A stretch of DNA of 64,000 nucleotides from Lysinibacillus sphaericus (GCF_002982115.1 NZ_CP019980.1:2116001-2180000); one strand, 5' to 3'. Shown: positions 15,465 to 24,177, counted from the first letter of the stretch. The notes: a model not told the origin generated them from the letters alone. Numbers and translations: made by a program.

Positions 15465-16868
15465 GTGAACGAATATATTCAATACATCGATGAAAAAGGC
15501 GTTACTCCTCTATTACTTGAGAAGTTAATTTCAGAAACTAAAACAGAACGAAATAAACGTTTACTCAACTATAACCGCTATAAAGCTGAAGCAGTGCCCA
15601 TTTTAACACGTAAACCAGCAGACTATGCCCAAGGTAATGCCCATGTGCAACGAGTAGATGATAAGGTAAACAACACCCTTAACAATCCACTTGATGCTGA
15701 AATCGTAGACACGAAAGTTGGCTATATGTTCGGTAATCCAATTTCATATGTGGTAGATAAACAAGCTCAAAGCCTAAAGTCATTAACAGAGGCCATTGAG
15801 CTTTTTAATTTGCGCAATTCGATTGATGACTTGGATAGTGAATCAGGAAAGAAAACGGCTATTTGTGGCTATTCTGCTCGGCTACTTTACATTGATACTG
15901 AAGGAAATGAACGTGCCATGGTGATTGATCCGTGGGAAACAATCATTCTTTCTGAAACCGGAGAAGTAAGTGAACCTAAATATGGATTCCGCTATTTTAA
16001 AAGCGCGGAACTGAATGTTGAAGGTGAAAAAGTAGAAATCGAGCAGCTGGTATTTTACGATGCTACAACTGAAAAACTCTACACTCGTGCAGACAAAGAT
16101 TCACAATTTGTACTGAAAGATGAGCGCAAGCATTTATTCGACTACTGTCCTTTATTTGGGATTTCAAATAATGAGGAGCTGCAGGGCGATGCGGACAAAG
16201 TGTATAACCTGATTGATGCGTACGACCGCACTTTATCAGATGCATCTAACGAGATTGAACAATGGCGTTTAGCGTATTTGGTGCTGAAAGGCATGGGGAT
16301 GGATGAAGACGATGCACAGAAGGTTGCACGCACGGGCATTTTCGAGCTGATGGGTGAAGATGAGGACATCAAATACCTAACCAAAGAAGTCAATGACCAA
16401 ATGATTGAGAATCATCTAAATCGCTTAGAAGAGAACATCATGCGATTAGCTAAAAGTGTGAACTTTAGTGATGAATCATTTGCCGGAAATACAAGTGGTG
16501 TAGCTATGAAGTTTAAACTCATGGCACTTGAGAACAAATGCAAAACGATGGAACGAAAATTTACTACTGCTTTACGTTATCAATTCAAAGTGTTGTGTAG
16601 CGCCTGGGCAAAGAAAGGAATCTGTTTGAAAGATGATTACTTGAAATTATGGTTCGAGTACAAGCGCAACGTTCCTATGGATTTATTATCCGAGGCACAG
16701 GCATCACAAGCATTAAAAGGGCTAGTGTCAGAGCGAACACGGCTTTCTAAGATGTCGATTGTGGATGATGTGGACTATGAGCTGAAAGAGATGGAGAAGG
16801 ACGCTAATGTGTATGGCAAAGACTTAGAGGACTTGGATGACGATCCTGAAGAAGTGGATAAACAATGA
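15465..16868 (+). CDS. Portal protein (SPP1 gp6-like)
   Basis: The 467-residue protein forms the dodecameric portal ring at the capsid vertex. It starts at GTG 15465 behind aaggaggt. The N-terminal RNKRLLNYNRYKAEAVPIL and VDTKVGYMFGNPISYV segments are typical of SPP1-type portals, and the C-terminal end is acidic (DLEDLDDDPEEVD). It overlaps the minor head gene by four bases, the usual portal/minor-head order. Confidence 0.92.
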   Translation: MNEYIQYIDEKGVTPLLLEKLISETKTERNKRLLNYNRYKAEAVPILTRKPADYAQGNAHVQRVDDKVNNTLNNPLDAEIVDTKVGYMFGNPISYVVDKQAQSLKSLTEAIELFNLRNSIDDLDSESGKKTAICGYSARLLYIDTEGNERAMVIDPWETIILSETGEVSEPKYGFRYFKSAELNVEGEKVEIEQLVFYDATTEKLYTRADKDSQFVLKDERKHLFDYCPLFGISNNEELQGDADKVYNLIDAYDRTLSDASNEIEQWRLAYLVLKGMGMDEDDAQKVARTGIFELMGEDEDIKYLTKEVNDQMIENHLNRLEENIMRLAKSVNFSDESFAGNTSGVAMKFKLMALENKCKTMERKFTTALRYQFKVLCSAWAKKGICLKDDYLKLWFEYKRNVPMDLLSEAQASQALKGLVSERTRLSKMSIVDDVDYELKEMEKDANVYGKDLEDLDDDPEEVDKQ

Positions 16869-17875
16869 ATCAGCAAGAGATTAATAAAATTCTAGATGAA
16901 CTAGAAAAGATGGCTGAAAAAGACATTGAAGTGGTCTTTAACAAGCGTTTAAAAGCCATCCTCGACCAAATGCTGCAGATGCATCGTAAGTTTGGTCAGA
17001 AAGGAAAAGCGACTTGGACTGACGTTAATAAATACAATCGCTTCAATCAGGAAATGAAGCTAATTGCTCAAGAGCTTAATGCGGATTATAAAGCGGTTAT
17101 TAAGCTAATAAGAGCGTCAGAGGAAAGACTATACATTGAGAGATACTTAATGATGGCTTACCTGTTAGAACAATCTACAGGCGAGGAAATGGGCTTTGTA
17201 TTGCCTTCAGTTGAAACAGCTCTAACTAATCCAGTTGAGTTTTTAACACTTCCGAAGGTATTTGAAGCCCACAGGAACGACATTATTAGACGGCTAAACA
17301 TTGAGATAGCCCAAAGCCTACAAGCCGGAGAAAGCTACACTGAAATGGCTCACAGGATTGAGAACGCTATGGGGTGGACCAAGAAGAAAGCCATCCTTGT
17401 TGCACGTACAGAAGGTGGCAGAGTACGGTCACAAGCAGATTTATCTTTAGAAGAACAGGCAAGTAAAACCGTTCGGCTAACAAAGGTTTGGATGTCCTCC
17501 CTTGATACGAGAGTACGGAAATCTCATAGAAAGCTAGATGGGCAAAAGGCTGATAAAGACGGCTATTATCACTATGGAAAGTGGAAATCTAAAGGTCCAA
17601 GGCTATGGGGTGTTGCATCCATGGATATTCAATGTCGGTGTCATTCGATTTACTTGGTGAACGGTAAATTACCTGAATACAGACGTGGCAAAGACTATAT
17701 GGATGATAAGTATCAAAAGAATTTAGCAGCTCGTATAGACGCTTACATGGAGGACTTGGGACTAATGTATAAACAAGCGCTTACCAAAGCTTACAAAGAA
17801 GTTAAGCCACCAAGTGTGACAGTACCATTTATGAGCTTCGAGGATTGGAGGAAGCAGTTTAGTGGTGAAGGATGA
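16865..17875 (+). CDS. Minor head protein (SPP1 gp7/Mu F-like)
   Basis: This 336-residue head morphogenesis protein has a helical N-terminal half and a C-terminal Mu-F/gp7 domain with LVARTEGGRVRSQA, WMSSLDTRVRKSHRKLDGQ and the Cys-rich CRCHSIYLV segment. Members are found in a few copies per capsid and help genome delivery. It is the last head gene before an inserted island; a terminator lies about 50 bases after its stop. Confidence 0.9.
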   Translation: MNQQEINKILDELEKMAEKDIEVVFNKRLKAILDQMLQMHRKFGQKGKATWTDVNKYNRFNQEMKLIAQELNADYKAVIKLIRASEERLYIERYLMMAYLLEQSTGEEMGFVLPSVETALTNPVEFLTLPKVFEAHRNDIIRRLNIEIAQSLQAGESYTEMAHRIENAMGWTKKKAILVARTEGGRVRSQADLSLEEQASKTVRLTKVWMSSLDTRVRKSHRKLDGQKADKDGYYHYGKWKSKGPRLWGVASMDIQCRCHSIYLVNGKLPEYRRGKDYMDDKYQKNLAARIDAYMEDLGLMYKQALTKAYKEVKPPSVTVPFMSFEDWRKQFSGEG

Positions 17876-17926
17876 GTGAAGTTTGTATGGGCATAACTAA
17901 TTTAGTTCTCGAAATAAAGTTTGATA

Positions 17927-17962
17927 AAAATCACCTCGTTAGTTTTTATTAGAGGTGATTTT
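17927..17962 (+). terminator. Terminator closing the first head operon
   Basis: A perfect 11-bp stem (aaaatcacctc 17927-17937 with 17952-17962) is followed by a T-rich stretch. It stands between the minor head gene and the inserted island, where uninterrupted phages go straight on to the scaffold gene. Confidence 0.75.
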
Positions 17963-18096
17963 GTTTTGGATATTTATGTTAAAATTATTTTGATTTTGAA
18001 GTTTTATGTAAATTTTATTCAACAATCGGGCCAGATTGTCAAGTAATTCCTTGAATGTATAATGTTATTAGGTGATACTAAATTGGGGGGATATTA

Positions 18097-18552
18097 ATGA
18101 TAGTAGTAAGTTCTTGTTTAGCAGGATTAGAGGTAAGATATAACGGTACACATTGTTTAAATAATAAAATTATGAAACTAATAGAAGAGAATAAAGCAAT
18201 AACCGTATGTCCCGAATTACTTGGTGGCTTTTCAACTCCTAGAGAACCTGCAGAAATAATAGGAGGTAACGGGGAAGATGTATTGGATGGAATAGCTAAA
18301 GTAATCGAAAAATCAGGTAGAGACGTTACGGAATTATACATAAAAGGAGCTTATATTACTCTAAAAAAGGCTATTGATGTCAACGCAACGGTAGTTGTAC
18401 TGAAAGAGTATAGCCCATCTTGTGGAAGTTCCATGATTTATAATGGTGAATTTATAGGAAAGGAAATTGCAGGGAATGGCGTTACGGCTGCTTTATTAAA
18501 AAGAAACGGTTTACAAGTAATTTCGGAAAGACAGTTTTCCGAAATATTCTAA
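18097..18552 (+). CDS. DUF523-family protein
   Basis: The 151-residue protein shows the DUF523 pattern: VSSCLAGLEVRYNGTHC at the N-terminus, CPELLGGFSTPREPAEI in the middle, and LKEYSPSCGS. The conserved Cys residues (C7, C22, C45, C112 by eye) suggest metal or redox chemistry, but the biochemical function of the family is unknown. The RBS is ttggggggat. It is the first gene of the island inserted between the minor head and scaffold genes and has no link with virion assembly. Confidence 0.85.
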   Translation: MIVVSSCLAGLEVRYNGTHCLNNKIMKLIEENKAITVCPELLGGFSTPREPAEIIGGNGEDVLDGIAKVIEKSGRDVTELYIKGAYITLKKAIDVNATVVVLKEYSPSCGSSMIYNGEFIGKEIAGNGVTAALLKRNGLQVISERQFSEIF

Positions 18553-18559
18553 ATAAAAT

Positions 18560-18800
18560 GAAGAATTAGCTCAAAATACATTAATTAGGCGCGATTCTGT
18601 AATAAGGATTAGCGCACGGTTTCATTAAAGAGCCAGATTGCGGAATAAGGGATATAACCAGATTTATATGAATTCACAACGGTAAACAAAGAAATATCCC
18701 CAAACGACGCTTTGGAAAGGTTATACTTCAACTAACGGCGCAGGATAGTTGAGTTAGCAAATATAGCTGCTAGTTGTTGGAGTAGTAATTATATAGCATT
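18560..18800 (+). repeat. attC-like or bcr-like intergenic repeat motifs
   Basis: The spacer between the DUF523 gene and the next gene has gcgcgattctg-rich and caactaacggcgcagga/agttgagttag segments that can fold back (the caact 18729 region with agttg 18747 region). A related ctaacggggactt segment occurs at about 24095-24110 at the other end of the island. Such sequences are often seen next to transferred single genes in Bacillaceae; their nature is not known to me with certainty. Confidence 0.35.
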
Positions 18801-18836
18801 GTTCAAATAATGATGCCAGGAAATGAGGAATAACCG

Positions 18837-19361
18837 ATGTCAAAAACGGTACTTGATAAAGCTAAGAGGATTGTAGCAGGAATCGAAGTTTATCCAGGAT
18901 TAGCTAAAGATTGGAGTAAAGATAATTATGACAATTATTATCTTTACTTTTCAAATCCAGATCCTGAAATACGAAAATATTCGTTACTTGTTTTTTTTGT
19001 GGGTCTTGGTAATTGGCAATTGGGGTCAGCTTTTATCTTTAGACCAATCAAAGAACTTAAAAAAGACGAAGATTTCGATGAAAATAAAGTGTATCGTTTT
19101 GAGGATTATGTTCGATCATTTCTCGACAATAGAGAAAACATTAAACAAGAGTTCCCATATTTATATGATAATTTGGTTTGGTATTTACTTAGGTTAGATA
19201 ATCAAAAACATTTTGAGTATATATTTAGATCCGTTGATAAGCAACTATTCATTGAACTTAGACAAGTGTTAATTAAATCGGGTATTGATGTTAACATATT
19301 ACCCAACAATTTAAATAACATATTAAGAGAAGTAGGAATTACTCCATATTTTGTAGATTAA
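18837..19361 (+). CDS. Unknown island protein
   Basis: This 174-residue protein is rich in aromatic and acidic residues (YDNYYLYFSNPDPEIRKY near the N-terminus), with a GLGNWQLGSAFIFRP segment. No domain is recognised and no signal peptide is seen. The start is behind atgaggaa. It stands as a single-gene unit between long spacers, like its neighbours in the island. Confidence 0.6.
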   Translation: MSKTVLDKAKRIVAGIEVYPGLAKDWSKDNYDNYYLYFSNPDPEIRKYSLLVFFVGLGNWQLGSAFIFRPIKELKKDEDFDENKVYRFEDYVRSFLDNRENIKQEFPYLYDNLVWYLLRLDNQKHFEYIFRSVDKQLFIELRQVLIKSGIDVNILPNNLNNILREVGITPYFVD

Positions 19362-19455
19362 ACATAATTTTTAAACGAACGGCATTCCTTATTGATCAAA
19401 CGTGCGCTTTAGTGCAACAAGGATTTATAACGTATTCATAACTAAACCTAATAAC

Positions 19456-19470
19456 GTTCCCAAAAGGAAC
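19456..19470. promoter_or_regulatory. Fifth copy of the island operator, before the Nudix gene
   Basis: gttcccaaaaggaac differs by one base from the operator at 20723-20737. It lies 72 bases upstream of the Nudix start. A 15-bp stretch covering its left half (aataacgttcccaaa, 19450-19464) recurs after the Nudix gene at 20053-20067. Confidence 0.5.
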
Positions 19471-19541
19471 TTTGGTGACATTGAAAGGAATTCAATAACA
19501 TCTTCTAGAAAACTTAATATATCAACTTAGGAGGTTTTTAA

Positions 19542-20027
19542 ATGTCTTCTCATATTAGAGTTCGAGCTGGTGCAATAATAATAGAGAATAATGAAATATT
19601 ATTAACGGTGTATAACGACCCAATAAGAGGTATCGTTTATGATTTACCTGCTGGAGGTGCAGAACCCAATGAATCAATTATAGATACAGTAAAAAGAGAA
19701 GCCAAAGAAGAAGCGTGTATAGATGTAGAAGTTGGTCCACTGGCTTTTGTTTATGAATACACACCTCATCTTAATTTAGATAAATTTGGTAAAATACATA
19801 CATTGGTTATGATGTTTGAATGCAAAATAAAAAGTCCTAGTAAACCAAAATTTCCAGAAAACCCGGATTCAAATCAAATAGATGTAAAATGGCTACCTAT
19901 TTCAGAGTTACAAAATATTGAAATGTATGCAAACATCGGACCGTATTTACAGGAATATACGCAAAGTCCTAGAAACATTGATTTAATAGAAGAGCATAAA
20001 CTAAATGATGTTTATCGAGTTCGTTAG
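19542..20027 (+). CDS. Nudix hydrolase
   Basis: The 161-residue protein has a Nudix box at about 38-60: G-G-A-E-P-N-E-S, then REAKEEA with the metal-binding Glu pattern R-E-x-x-E-E. Such enzymes hydrolyse nucleoside diphosphates linked to another group; the substrate is not evident. The C-terminal tail resembles the ADP-ribose pyrophosphatase/MutT-like group. The RBS is taggagg. It is a single-gene unit flanked by 15-bp direct repeats, in the island within the head operon. Confidence 0.88.
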   Translation: MSSHIRVRAGAIIIENNEILLTVYNDPIRGIVYDLPAGGAEPNESIIDTVKREAKEEACIDVEVGPLAFVYEYTPHLNLDKFGKIHTLVMMFECKIKSPSKPKFPENPDSNQIDVKWLPISELQNIEMYANIGPYLQEYTQSPRNIDLIEEHKLNDVYRVR

Positions 20028-20052
20028 AGTTATTTTATACAATCCCATACAA

Positions 20053-20067
20053 AATAACGTTCCCAAA
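20053..20067. repeat. 15-bp direct repeat after the Nudix gene
   Basis: aataacgttcccaaa is identical to 19450-19464. The two copies bracket the Nudix gene and are 603 bases apart. Confidence 0.6.
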
Positions 20068-20192
20068 TAAAAGTTTGGACGTACACCAAAAAGTCACGAA
20101 TGTTGTTAAATCAACGTTTGTGACTTTTCTTATGCGCATTATTTATTCAGCTTTTTATGCAGAGAGTAGTTTGACTGGTTAAGTATTCATTA

Positions 20193-20564
20193 TTAATTTT
20201 CATGTTTTAAAATTTCCCAAATATCACGTAATCTCTGAACTGCCTCTTCTTTCGAATATGGAAGTTCTTTGTAAAACTTCTGTAGTTCTGGATTGTTAGC
20301 AAAGGCTTGAAAGTCTGCATCTTCTTCTTGAGGAGTAAGGTTTTGTTTTTCTGTACGACCAAGAAGGTAATCTATTGAAACATCAAAAAGCTTAGCGATA
20401 TTACTTAAAGTGTCAATAGGAGGCATTTTTGTGCCATTTTCATAAGCTGTATAAGTAGTTCTTGCAACACCTATTTCTTTAGCAACAAATGATTGGGTAT
20501 ATTCAGGCTTTGATTTCTTTATATTTTCACGAACCTTTTTTAAACGTTGTGCAAGAATATCCAT
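20193..20564 (-). CDS. XRE-family repressor (CI-like)
   Basis: This 123-residue protein has an N-terminal lambda-type helix-turn-helix (about 5-65): YTQSFVAKEIGVARTTYTAYENG, then IDTLSNIAKLFDVSIDYLLG, which is typical of phage repressors. The C-terminal part is acidic and short, without a LexA-like autoprotease domain, so induction must go through an antirepressor or other route. It is divergent from the Cro-like gene, and four palindromic sites lie in the gap between them. This arrangement is a genetic switch, placed inside a structural gene block. Confidence 0.88.
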   Translation of the reverse strand: MDILAQRLKKVRENIKKSKPEYTQSFVAKEIGVARTTYTAYENGTKMPPIDTLSNIAKLFDVSIDYLLGRTEKQNLTPQEEDADFQAFANNPELQKFYKELPYSKEEAVQRLRDIWEILKHEN

Positions 20565-20611
20565 TTATACGCACATCCTTAAATATTATTTGGCTACTTA
20601 TGATTGTATAT

Positions 20612-20626
20612 GTTACCTAAAGGAAC
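20612..20626. promoter_or_regulatory. Operator-like site O1 of the island switch
   Basis: gttacctaaaggaac is a 15-bp imperfect palindrome, 48 bases from the repressor start. Centre-to-centre spacing to the next site is 36 bases. Confidence 0.7.
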
Positions 20627-20647
20627 TTCTATATTTAATTATTTATT

Positions 20648-20662
20648 GTTCCTTAAAGAAAC
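20648..20662. promoter_or_regulatory. Operator-like site O2 of the island switch
   Basis: gttccttaaagaaac matches the GTTCC-N5-GGAAC palindrome with one mismatch. It lies about midway between the divergent genes. Confidence 0.7.
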
Positions 20663-20687
20663 TTTAGTATTCAAAAAGTATTGAAAT

Positions 20688-20702
20688 GTTCCTTGTAGGA
20701 AC
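20688..20702. promoter_or_regulatory. Operator-like site O3 of the island switch
   Basis: gttccttgtaggaac has perfect GTTCC/GGAAC arms. It is 40 bases (centre to centre) after O2. Confidence 0.75.
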
Positions 20703-20722
20703 TTATAATTAAATTAATTAAT

Positions 20723-20737
20723 GTTCCTAAAAGGAAC
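20723..20737. promoter_or_regulatory. Operator-like site O4 of the island switch
   Basis: gttcctaaaaggaac has perfect arms and ends 19 bases before the Cro-like start, beside its RBS. A near-identical copy lies at 19456-19470. Confidence 0.75.
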
Positions 20738-20756
20738 TTTTGAAAGGGGAGAGATT

Positions 20757-20966
20757 ATGAGAAGATGGCTGAAACAGATCCGAATAGCTCAAGGAATAAA
20801 ACAGGAGGAAATAGCTGATTCTGTGGACATTTCACGTGGGTATTATGCAAACATTGAACGGGGTGAAAAAACACCATCAGTAAAAGTGGCGAGAAAAATA
20901 GCAGCTTATCTAAAATTTGATTGGACAAAATTCTTTGTACATGAAAAGGAGGAAGTAAATCTATGA
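20757..20966 (+). CDS. Cro-like XRE regulator
   Basis: The 69-residue protein is a single helix-turn-helix domain (RIAQGIKQEEIADSVDISRG, then YANIERGEKTPSVKVARKIA). It starts at ATG 20757 behind aaaggggag; an in-frame start at 20721 would overlap an operator. It faces the repressor across the four operators and overlaps the BRO-type gene by four bases. By position it is the Cro-type partner of the switch. Confidence 0.82.
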   Translation: MRRWLKQIRIAQGIKQEEIADSVDISRGYYANIERGEKTPSVKVARKIAAYLKFDWTKFFVHEKEEVNL

Positions 20967-21745
20967 ATCTTACTTTAGCAACACAAAATCAATTTAATTC
21001 AGTTATGTGTGATTTTTACCAAAATGAAAACAATGAAGTATTTATGACAATTAACCAGATAGCTCAGGCGCTTGAATATGCAAGTAAAAAGGGAGTTGAA
21101 AATTTAGTAGCTAATAATGAGTACCTTAGAGATGAAGAATTTTCGATTATTGCAAAGGTATCTACAGGTACCCACGGTAAAGGGGGTACCCAAGAAACCC
21201 GTATTTTTACTGAGGATGGTATATATGAAGTAACAATGTTATCTAAACAACCTAAAGCAAAAGTATTTAGAGCTTTTGTTCGAAAGACACTTAAAACTTT
21301 ACGTAAAGGTGAAATGATATTAGCTCAACCCAAAAAGGTAGATACTAAACTTGAGGTACAACGTATGCGTGCTGAGGCAATGTTGAATAACAGCCGTACA
21401 CGCCAAGCTAAATTAATTCTGGACATGCAGAAAAATAAAATCTTATCTCCTGTAGCTGTTGAGTTGTTACAAGTAAATGTTTTAGAGGTTTTAAGTGACC
21501 AAACAATTGATTACCGTCCAGAAGTAAAAAAGACATATACAGCTAGTGATATTGGTTCAGAATTAGGTATTTCACCGCAGAAGGTTGGCAGTATTGCAAA
21601 TAAACATAATCTAAAAACCGATGAATACGGATATTTTGCATTGGACAAGTCGCCCTACAGTAGTAAACAAGTAGAATCTTTCCGATATTACGAAAAAGGT
21701 CGTCAGAAGATACAAGAAATTGTCCAGGGGAAGTTGGTTAACTAA
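20963..21745 (+). CDS. BRO-N-type phage antirepressor
   Basis: This 260-residue protein has an N-terminal BRO-N domain (about 10-110), with FYQNENNEVFMTINQIAQALEY and IFTEDGIYEVTMLSKQPKAKVFRAFV, typical of phage antirepressors. A helical linker follows (110-165). The C-terminal domain (about 175-260) has a helix-turn-helix (YTASDIGSELGISPQKVGSIANKHNL). It probably counteracts the XRE repressor at 20193-20564. Its ATGA overlap with the Cro-like gene ties the two together. Confidence 0.82.
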   Translation: MNLTLATQNQFNSVMCDFYQNENNEVFMTINQIAQALEYASKKGVENLVANNEYLRDEEFSIIAKVSTGTHGKGGTQETRIFTEDGIYEVTMLSKQPKAKVFRAFVRKTLKTLRKGEMILAQPKKVDTKLEVQRMRAEAMLNNSRTRQAKLILDMQKNKILSPVAVELLQVNVLEVLSDQTIDYRPEVKKTYTASDIGSELGISPQKVGSIANKHNLKTDEYGYFALDKSPYSSKQVESFRYYEKGRQKIQEIVQGKLVN

Positions 21746-21891
21746 TTGGGGAACAAAAAAAGAAAAGCCATGCTTTAAGCGGCAACTTAAAACATGACAT
21801 AATTTTGAGTGACATCCACCCATATCATAAATCTATTATAACCGAATATCGTTATATTTAGAAGTGGATGTTACTCCCAGGAGGGAGAACT

Positions 21892-22179
21892 GTGCAAATA
21901 CCAAGTGGAAGTTGTTTACAAGCCATGATCCATTATTCAGAGTTTTATAATCTTACACCACCACTATCGAATGATTTCAACGATTGGTGCAAAAGTGTGG
22001 TGAATGAAATGGGTGACAGAGAAATACATCTACTTTATTTAGCGGTGAATGCTGCATTAAATAAAGGACTTGGTTGTCAAAAGTTAATGAATATAATGTT
22101 TCACGAACTCCAAAGACGTAAATCGGAAATAGAGTTTTACGTAACTTATGCAAACGCATTATCACAAATCAAGACCTAA
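21892..22179 (+). CDS. Small island protein, unknown
   Basis: The 95-residue product is best read from GTG 21892, six bases after caggaggga; the earlier ATG at 21868 lacks an RBS. It is helical with several Cys and Met residues and no recognised domain. A terminator (22199-22228) follows. Confidence 0.6.
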   Translation: MQIPSGSCLQAMIHYSEFYNLTPPLSNDFNDWCKSVVNEMGDREIHLLYLAVNAALNKGLGCQKLMNIMFHELQRRKSEIEFYVTYANALSQIKT

Positions 22180-22198
22180 ATTGTAAAAGTCATAAAAT

Positions 22199-22228
22199 AA
22201 AAGGGTGATATTTAACACCTTTTTATTT
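22199..22228 (+). terminator. Intrinsic terminator after the island regulator operon
   Basis: The arms aaagggtg and cacctttt flank a short AT loop and a T-rich run follows. It ends the Cro-like/BRO/small-protein operon. Confidence 0.65.
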
Positions 22229-22349
22229 CTTGTTCAATAATCATGCCTTAGGAGATAATATCTTCATTTTTACATTTCTTTCACAGGATTATAGATTTTA
22301 TGGAACAATTGGTATAATTTATTAGTAGGAATTTAAAAGGGAAGATAAA

Positions 22350-22409
22350 ATGGGTAAAAGAGTCCATCTCTTTGTTAGGGAAGGAGGTACTTTAAGGTTT
22401 CAATATTAG
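22350..22409 (+). other. Possible 19-codon leader before the MBL gene
   Basis: ATG 22350, behind aaagggaagat, opens a 19-residue frame that ends at TAG 22407-22409 and contains an aaggagg at 22381-22387 with no start at a proper distance. It could be a leader peptide or chance. Confidence 0.2.
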
Positions 22410-22450
22410 TTAGATGGAATGAAATAAATCATATAAAAATTTTGGGATGA

Positions 22451-23983
22451 GTGATTTTATTAATGGCATTTATATATCGATATGAATTGAAAAATAAAAA
22501 TTTTAGACAAAAAATAAATTTAAAGCTGCACGAAGAAAACATAGTTAATGCAATAAATCAAACATTTGGTAATAATGTATATTCTTTTAAGGTTTATTCT
22601 GATTACTTTGAGTTTAGATTGCGACACAGTATAGCAACTAACCTCGAATTACAAAAATTAGGTAAAAACATAGTCAATTCTGATGCGGAGTTAAGTAGCT
22701 ATAAGAAGGTTTATAAAAAGAATTCACAGTTATTTAGAAGAAAAAGAAGTTCATATTATGCATTTTTAGAGGATATAGAATATGAGGATCAAATATATTA
22801 TTTAAAATTTGATTTGGTAGACCAAGAAGATAGTGACAGAATCCAAAATGAATTTGAGGAGAACCAAACTACGAAAGGAGATTTGTTAGGAACACTAAAT
22901 ACATTTAGCATGATTGTGGAAATAAAAGAGCTGGACTTGATGGGGAATAAATTAAAAAGAATTTTAAATATTATTAATGAAGAAGCTTCAAATAGATGGT
23001 ATTTACTAAATGGTAAGCATGTTAAAAGTGGGAACTCTTTAATTTTTCTAGATTATACTGGTAGTCAAGAAATTGTATCAAACTTTATGCTATCTTCAAT
23101 AGAAGACTTAGTAGAAACAGCTCAATTAGAAAGATTTTATAGCTTAGAAGGTATACAACACGAAGAAAAAACAGATTTTAAAGAAAACTATGATGATTTC
23201 TTTATTGCGGTTTACAATGTTGGGCAAGGATTATGTTCAGCAATCTGTAATTATAATTCACAACCAATTGTATACTTTGATTTTGGTGGTGGAGAGCGAA
23301 GAGATGCAGTAACCTATCCGCCAAATGGAATAGAATATTGCTTTAGTCTTAAACCTAAAATAATATTATCACATTGGCACAGAGATCATTGGATTGGCGT
23401 CCATTACTGTAAGGATGCTTTAAAAACAGAGTGGATAGTTCCAAATCAGAAAAAGGGACCTCAAGTTACTAAACTATGTGCGGATATATCAAAATACGGT
23501 AAGTTGACCGAGTTAAGCTCAGGAACTTTCAAAACGCCTTTTGGTAGCTTATTTATTTGTAATGGGGATAATAGACACTACCATAATAACGGGATAGGTT
23601 TGTTAGTTGAAAATAAAAGTAATGAGAGATTTCTTTTGCCAGGGGATAATAGATATCAATTCATACCTGATCAATTCTTATCTAATTTAAATGGACTCGT
23701 GGCTTCACACCATGGAGGAAATTACTTCAAGAATAATTGTGGTAAAAATAAGATTCCGCTGAATGTTAAAGAAGGTAAAATTGTGTACAGTTACGGAAAA
23801 CATGCAAAGTTCACCCCGAAATTTAATTCCCATAGTCACCCTTCTTATACTGGTGATTATATTAAATATAAGTGGGTAAAATCTTTGGAACTACATACAC
23901 CGGATGGTCACCGTGCAATTGGGGTTAATAATACAATAAATAAATGTAACTGTGGGTGTGATTTAGAAATTAAATATCCATAG
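22451..23983 (+). CDS. Metallo-beta-lactamase-fold protein with novel N-terminal half
   Basis: This 510-residue protein has an unrecognised N-terminal half (about 1-245) and a C-terminal MBL domain (about 250-490). The zinc-binding signature is complete: SHWHRDH (His308, His310, Asp312, His313), PGDN (Asp399) and ASHHGG (His420). The order resembles the MBL domain of ComEC/Rec2, but no membrane segments are present, so it is soluble. The tail has CNCGC. The start is GTG 22451 or ATG 22463; neither has a strong RBS. MBL proteins occur as nuclease or hydrolase effectors in conflict systems; a role here is inference. It is the last gene of the island. Confidence 0.8.
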   Translation: MILLMAFIYRYELKNKNFRQKINLKLHEENIVNAINQTFGNNVYSFKVYSDYFEFRLRHSIATNLELQKLGKNIVNSDAELSSYKKVYKKNSQLFRRKRSSYYAFLEDIEYEDQIYYLKFDLVDQEDSDRIQNEFEENQTTKGDLLGTLNTFSMIVEIKELDLMGNKLKRILNIINEEASNRWYLLNGKHVKSGNSLIFLDYTGSQEIVSNFMLSSIEDLVETAQLERFYSLEGIQHEEKTDFKENYDDFFIAVYNVGQGLCSAICNYNSQPIVYFDFGGGERRDAVTYPPNGIEYCFSLKPKIILSHWHRDHWIGVHYCKDALKTEWIVPNQKKGPQVTKLCADISKYGKLTELSSGTFKTPFGSLFICNGDNRHYHNNGIGLLVENKSNERFLLPGDNRYQFIPDQFLSNLNGLVASHHGGNYFKNNCGKNKIPLNVKEGKIVYSYGKHAKFTPKFNSHSHPSYTGDYIKYKWVKSLELHTPDGHRAIGVNNTINKCNCGCDLEIKYP

Positions 23984-24150
23984 TTGTGATAGAATATATC
24001 AATATTTATTTTCTTTTTGTGAATAAATGTTATTATTTTTTATTCAATGTTCGGATGCGATTATTGAATAAGCATCACTGTTCTTCTAAAGCTAACGGGG
24101 ACTTCAGTTCAATAAAGTTCATCTAATTTTAAAAAACTTTCATAAAGTTA

Positions 24151-24177
24151 AAAAGCCATTCTTTTAGAGTGGCTTTT
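24151..24177 (+). terminator. Terminator at the right end of the island
   Basis: The arms aaaagccattc (24151-24161) and gagtggctttt (24167-24177) pair, followed by a T-rich run. It ends transcription before the scaffold gene, so the capsid operon needs its own promoter or antitermination. Confidence 0.7.

Noticed and set aside
19456..20067. Transposable element carrying the Nudix gene
   Set aside because: The flanking 15-bp repeats are direct, without terminal inverted repeats or a transposase.
7565..23983. A two-gene caspase plus MBL defence system
   Set aside because: The two genes are 13 kb apart, in different cargo zones with separate regulation, so a joint system is not supported.
18560..24110. 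True integron with attC sites
   Set aside because: No integron integrase is visible and the motifs do not show clear attC box pairs; reported only as spacer repeats.
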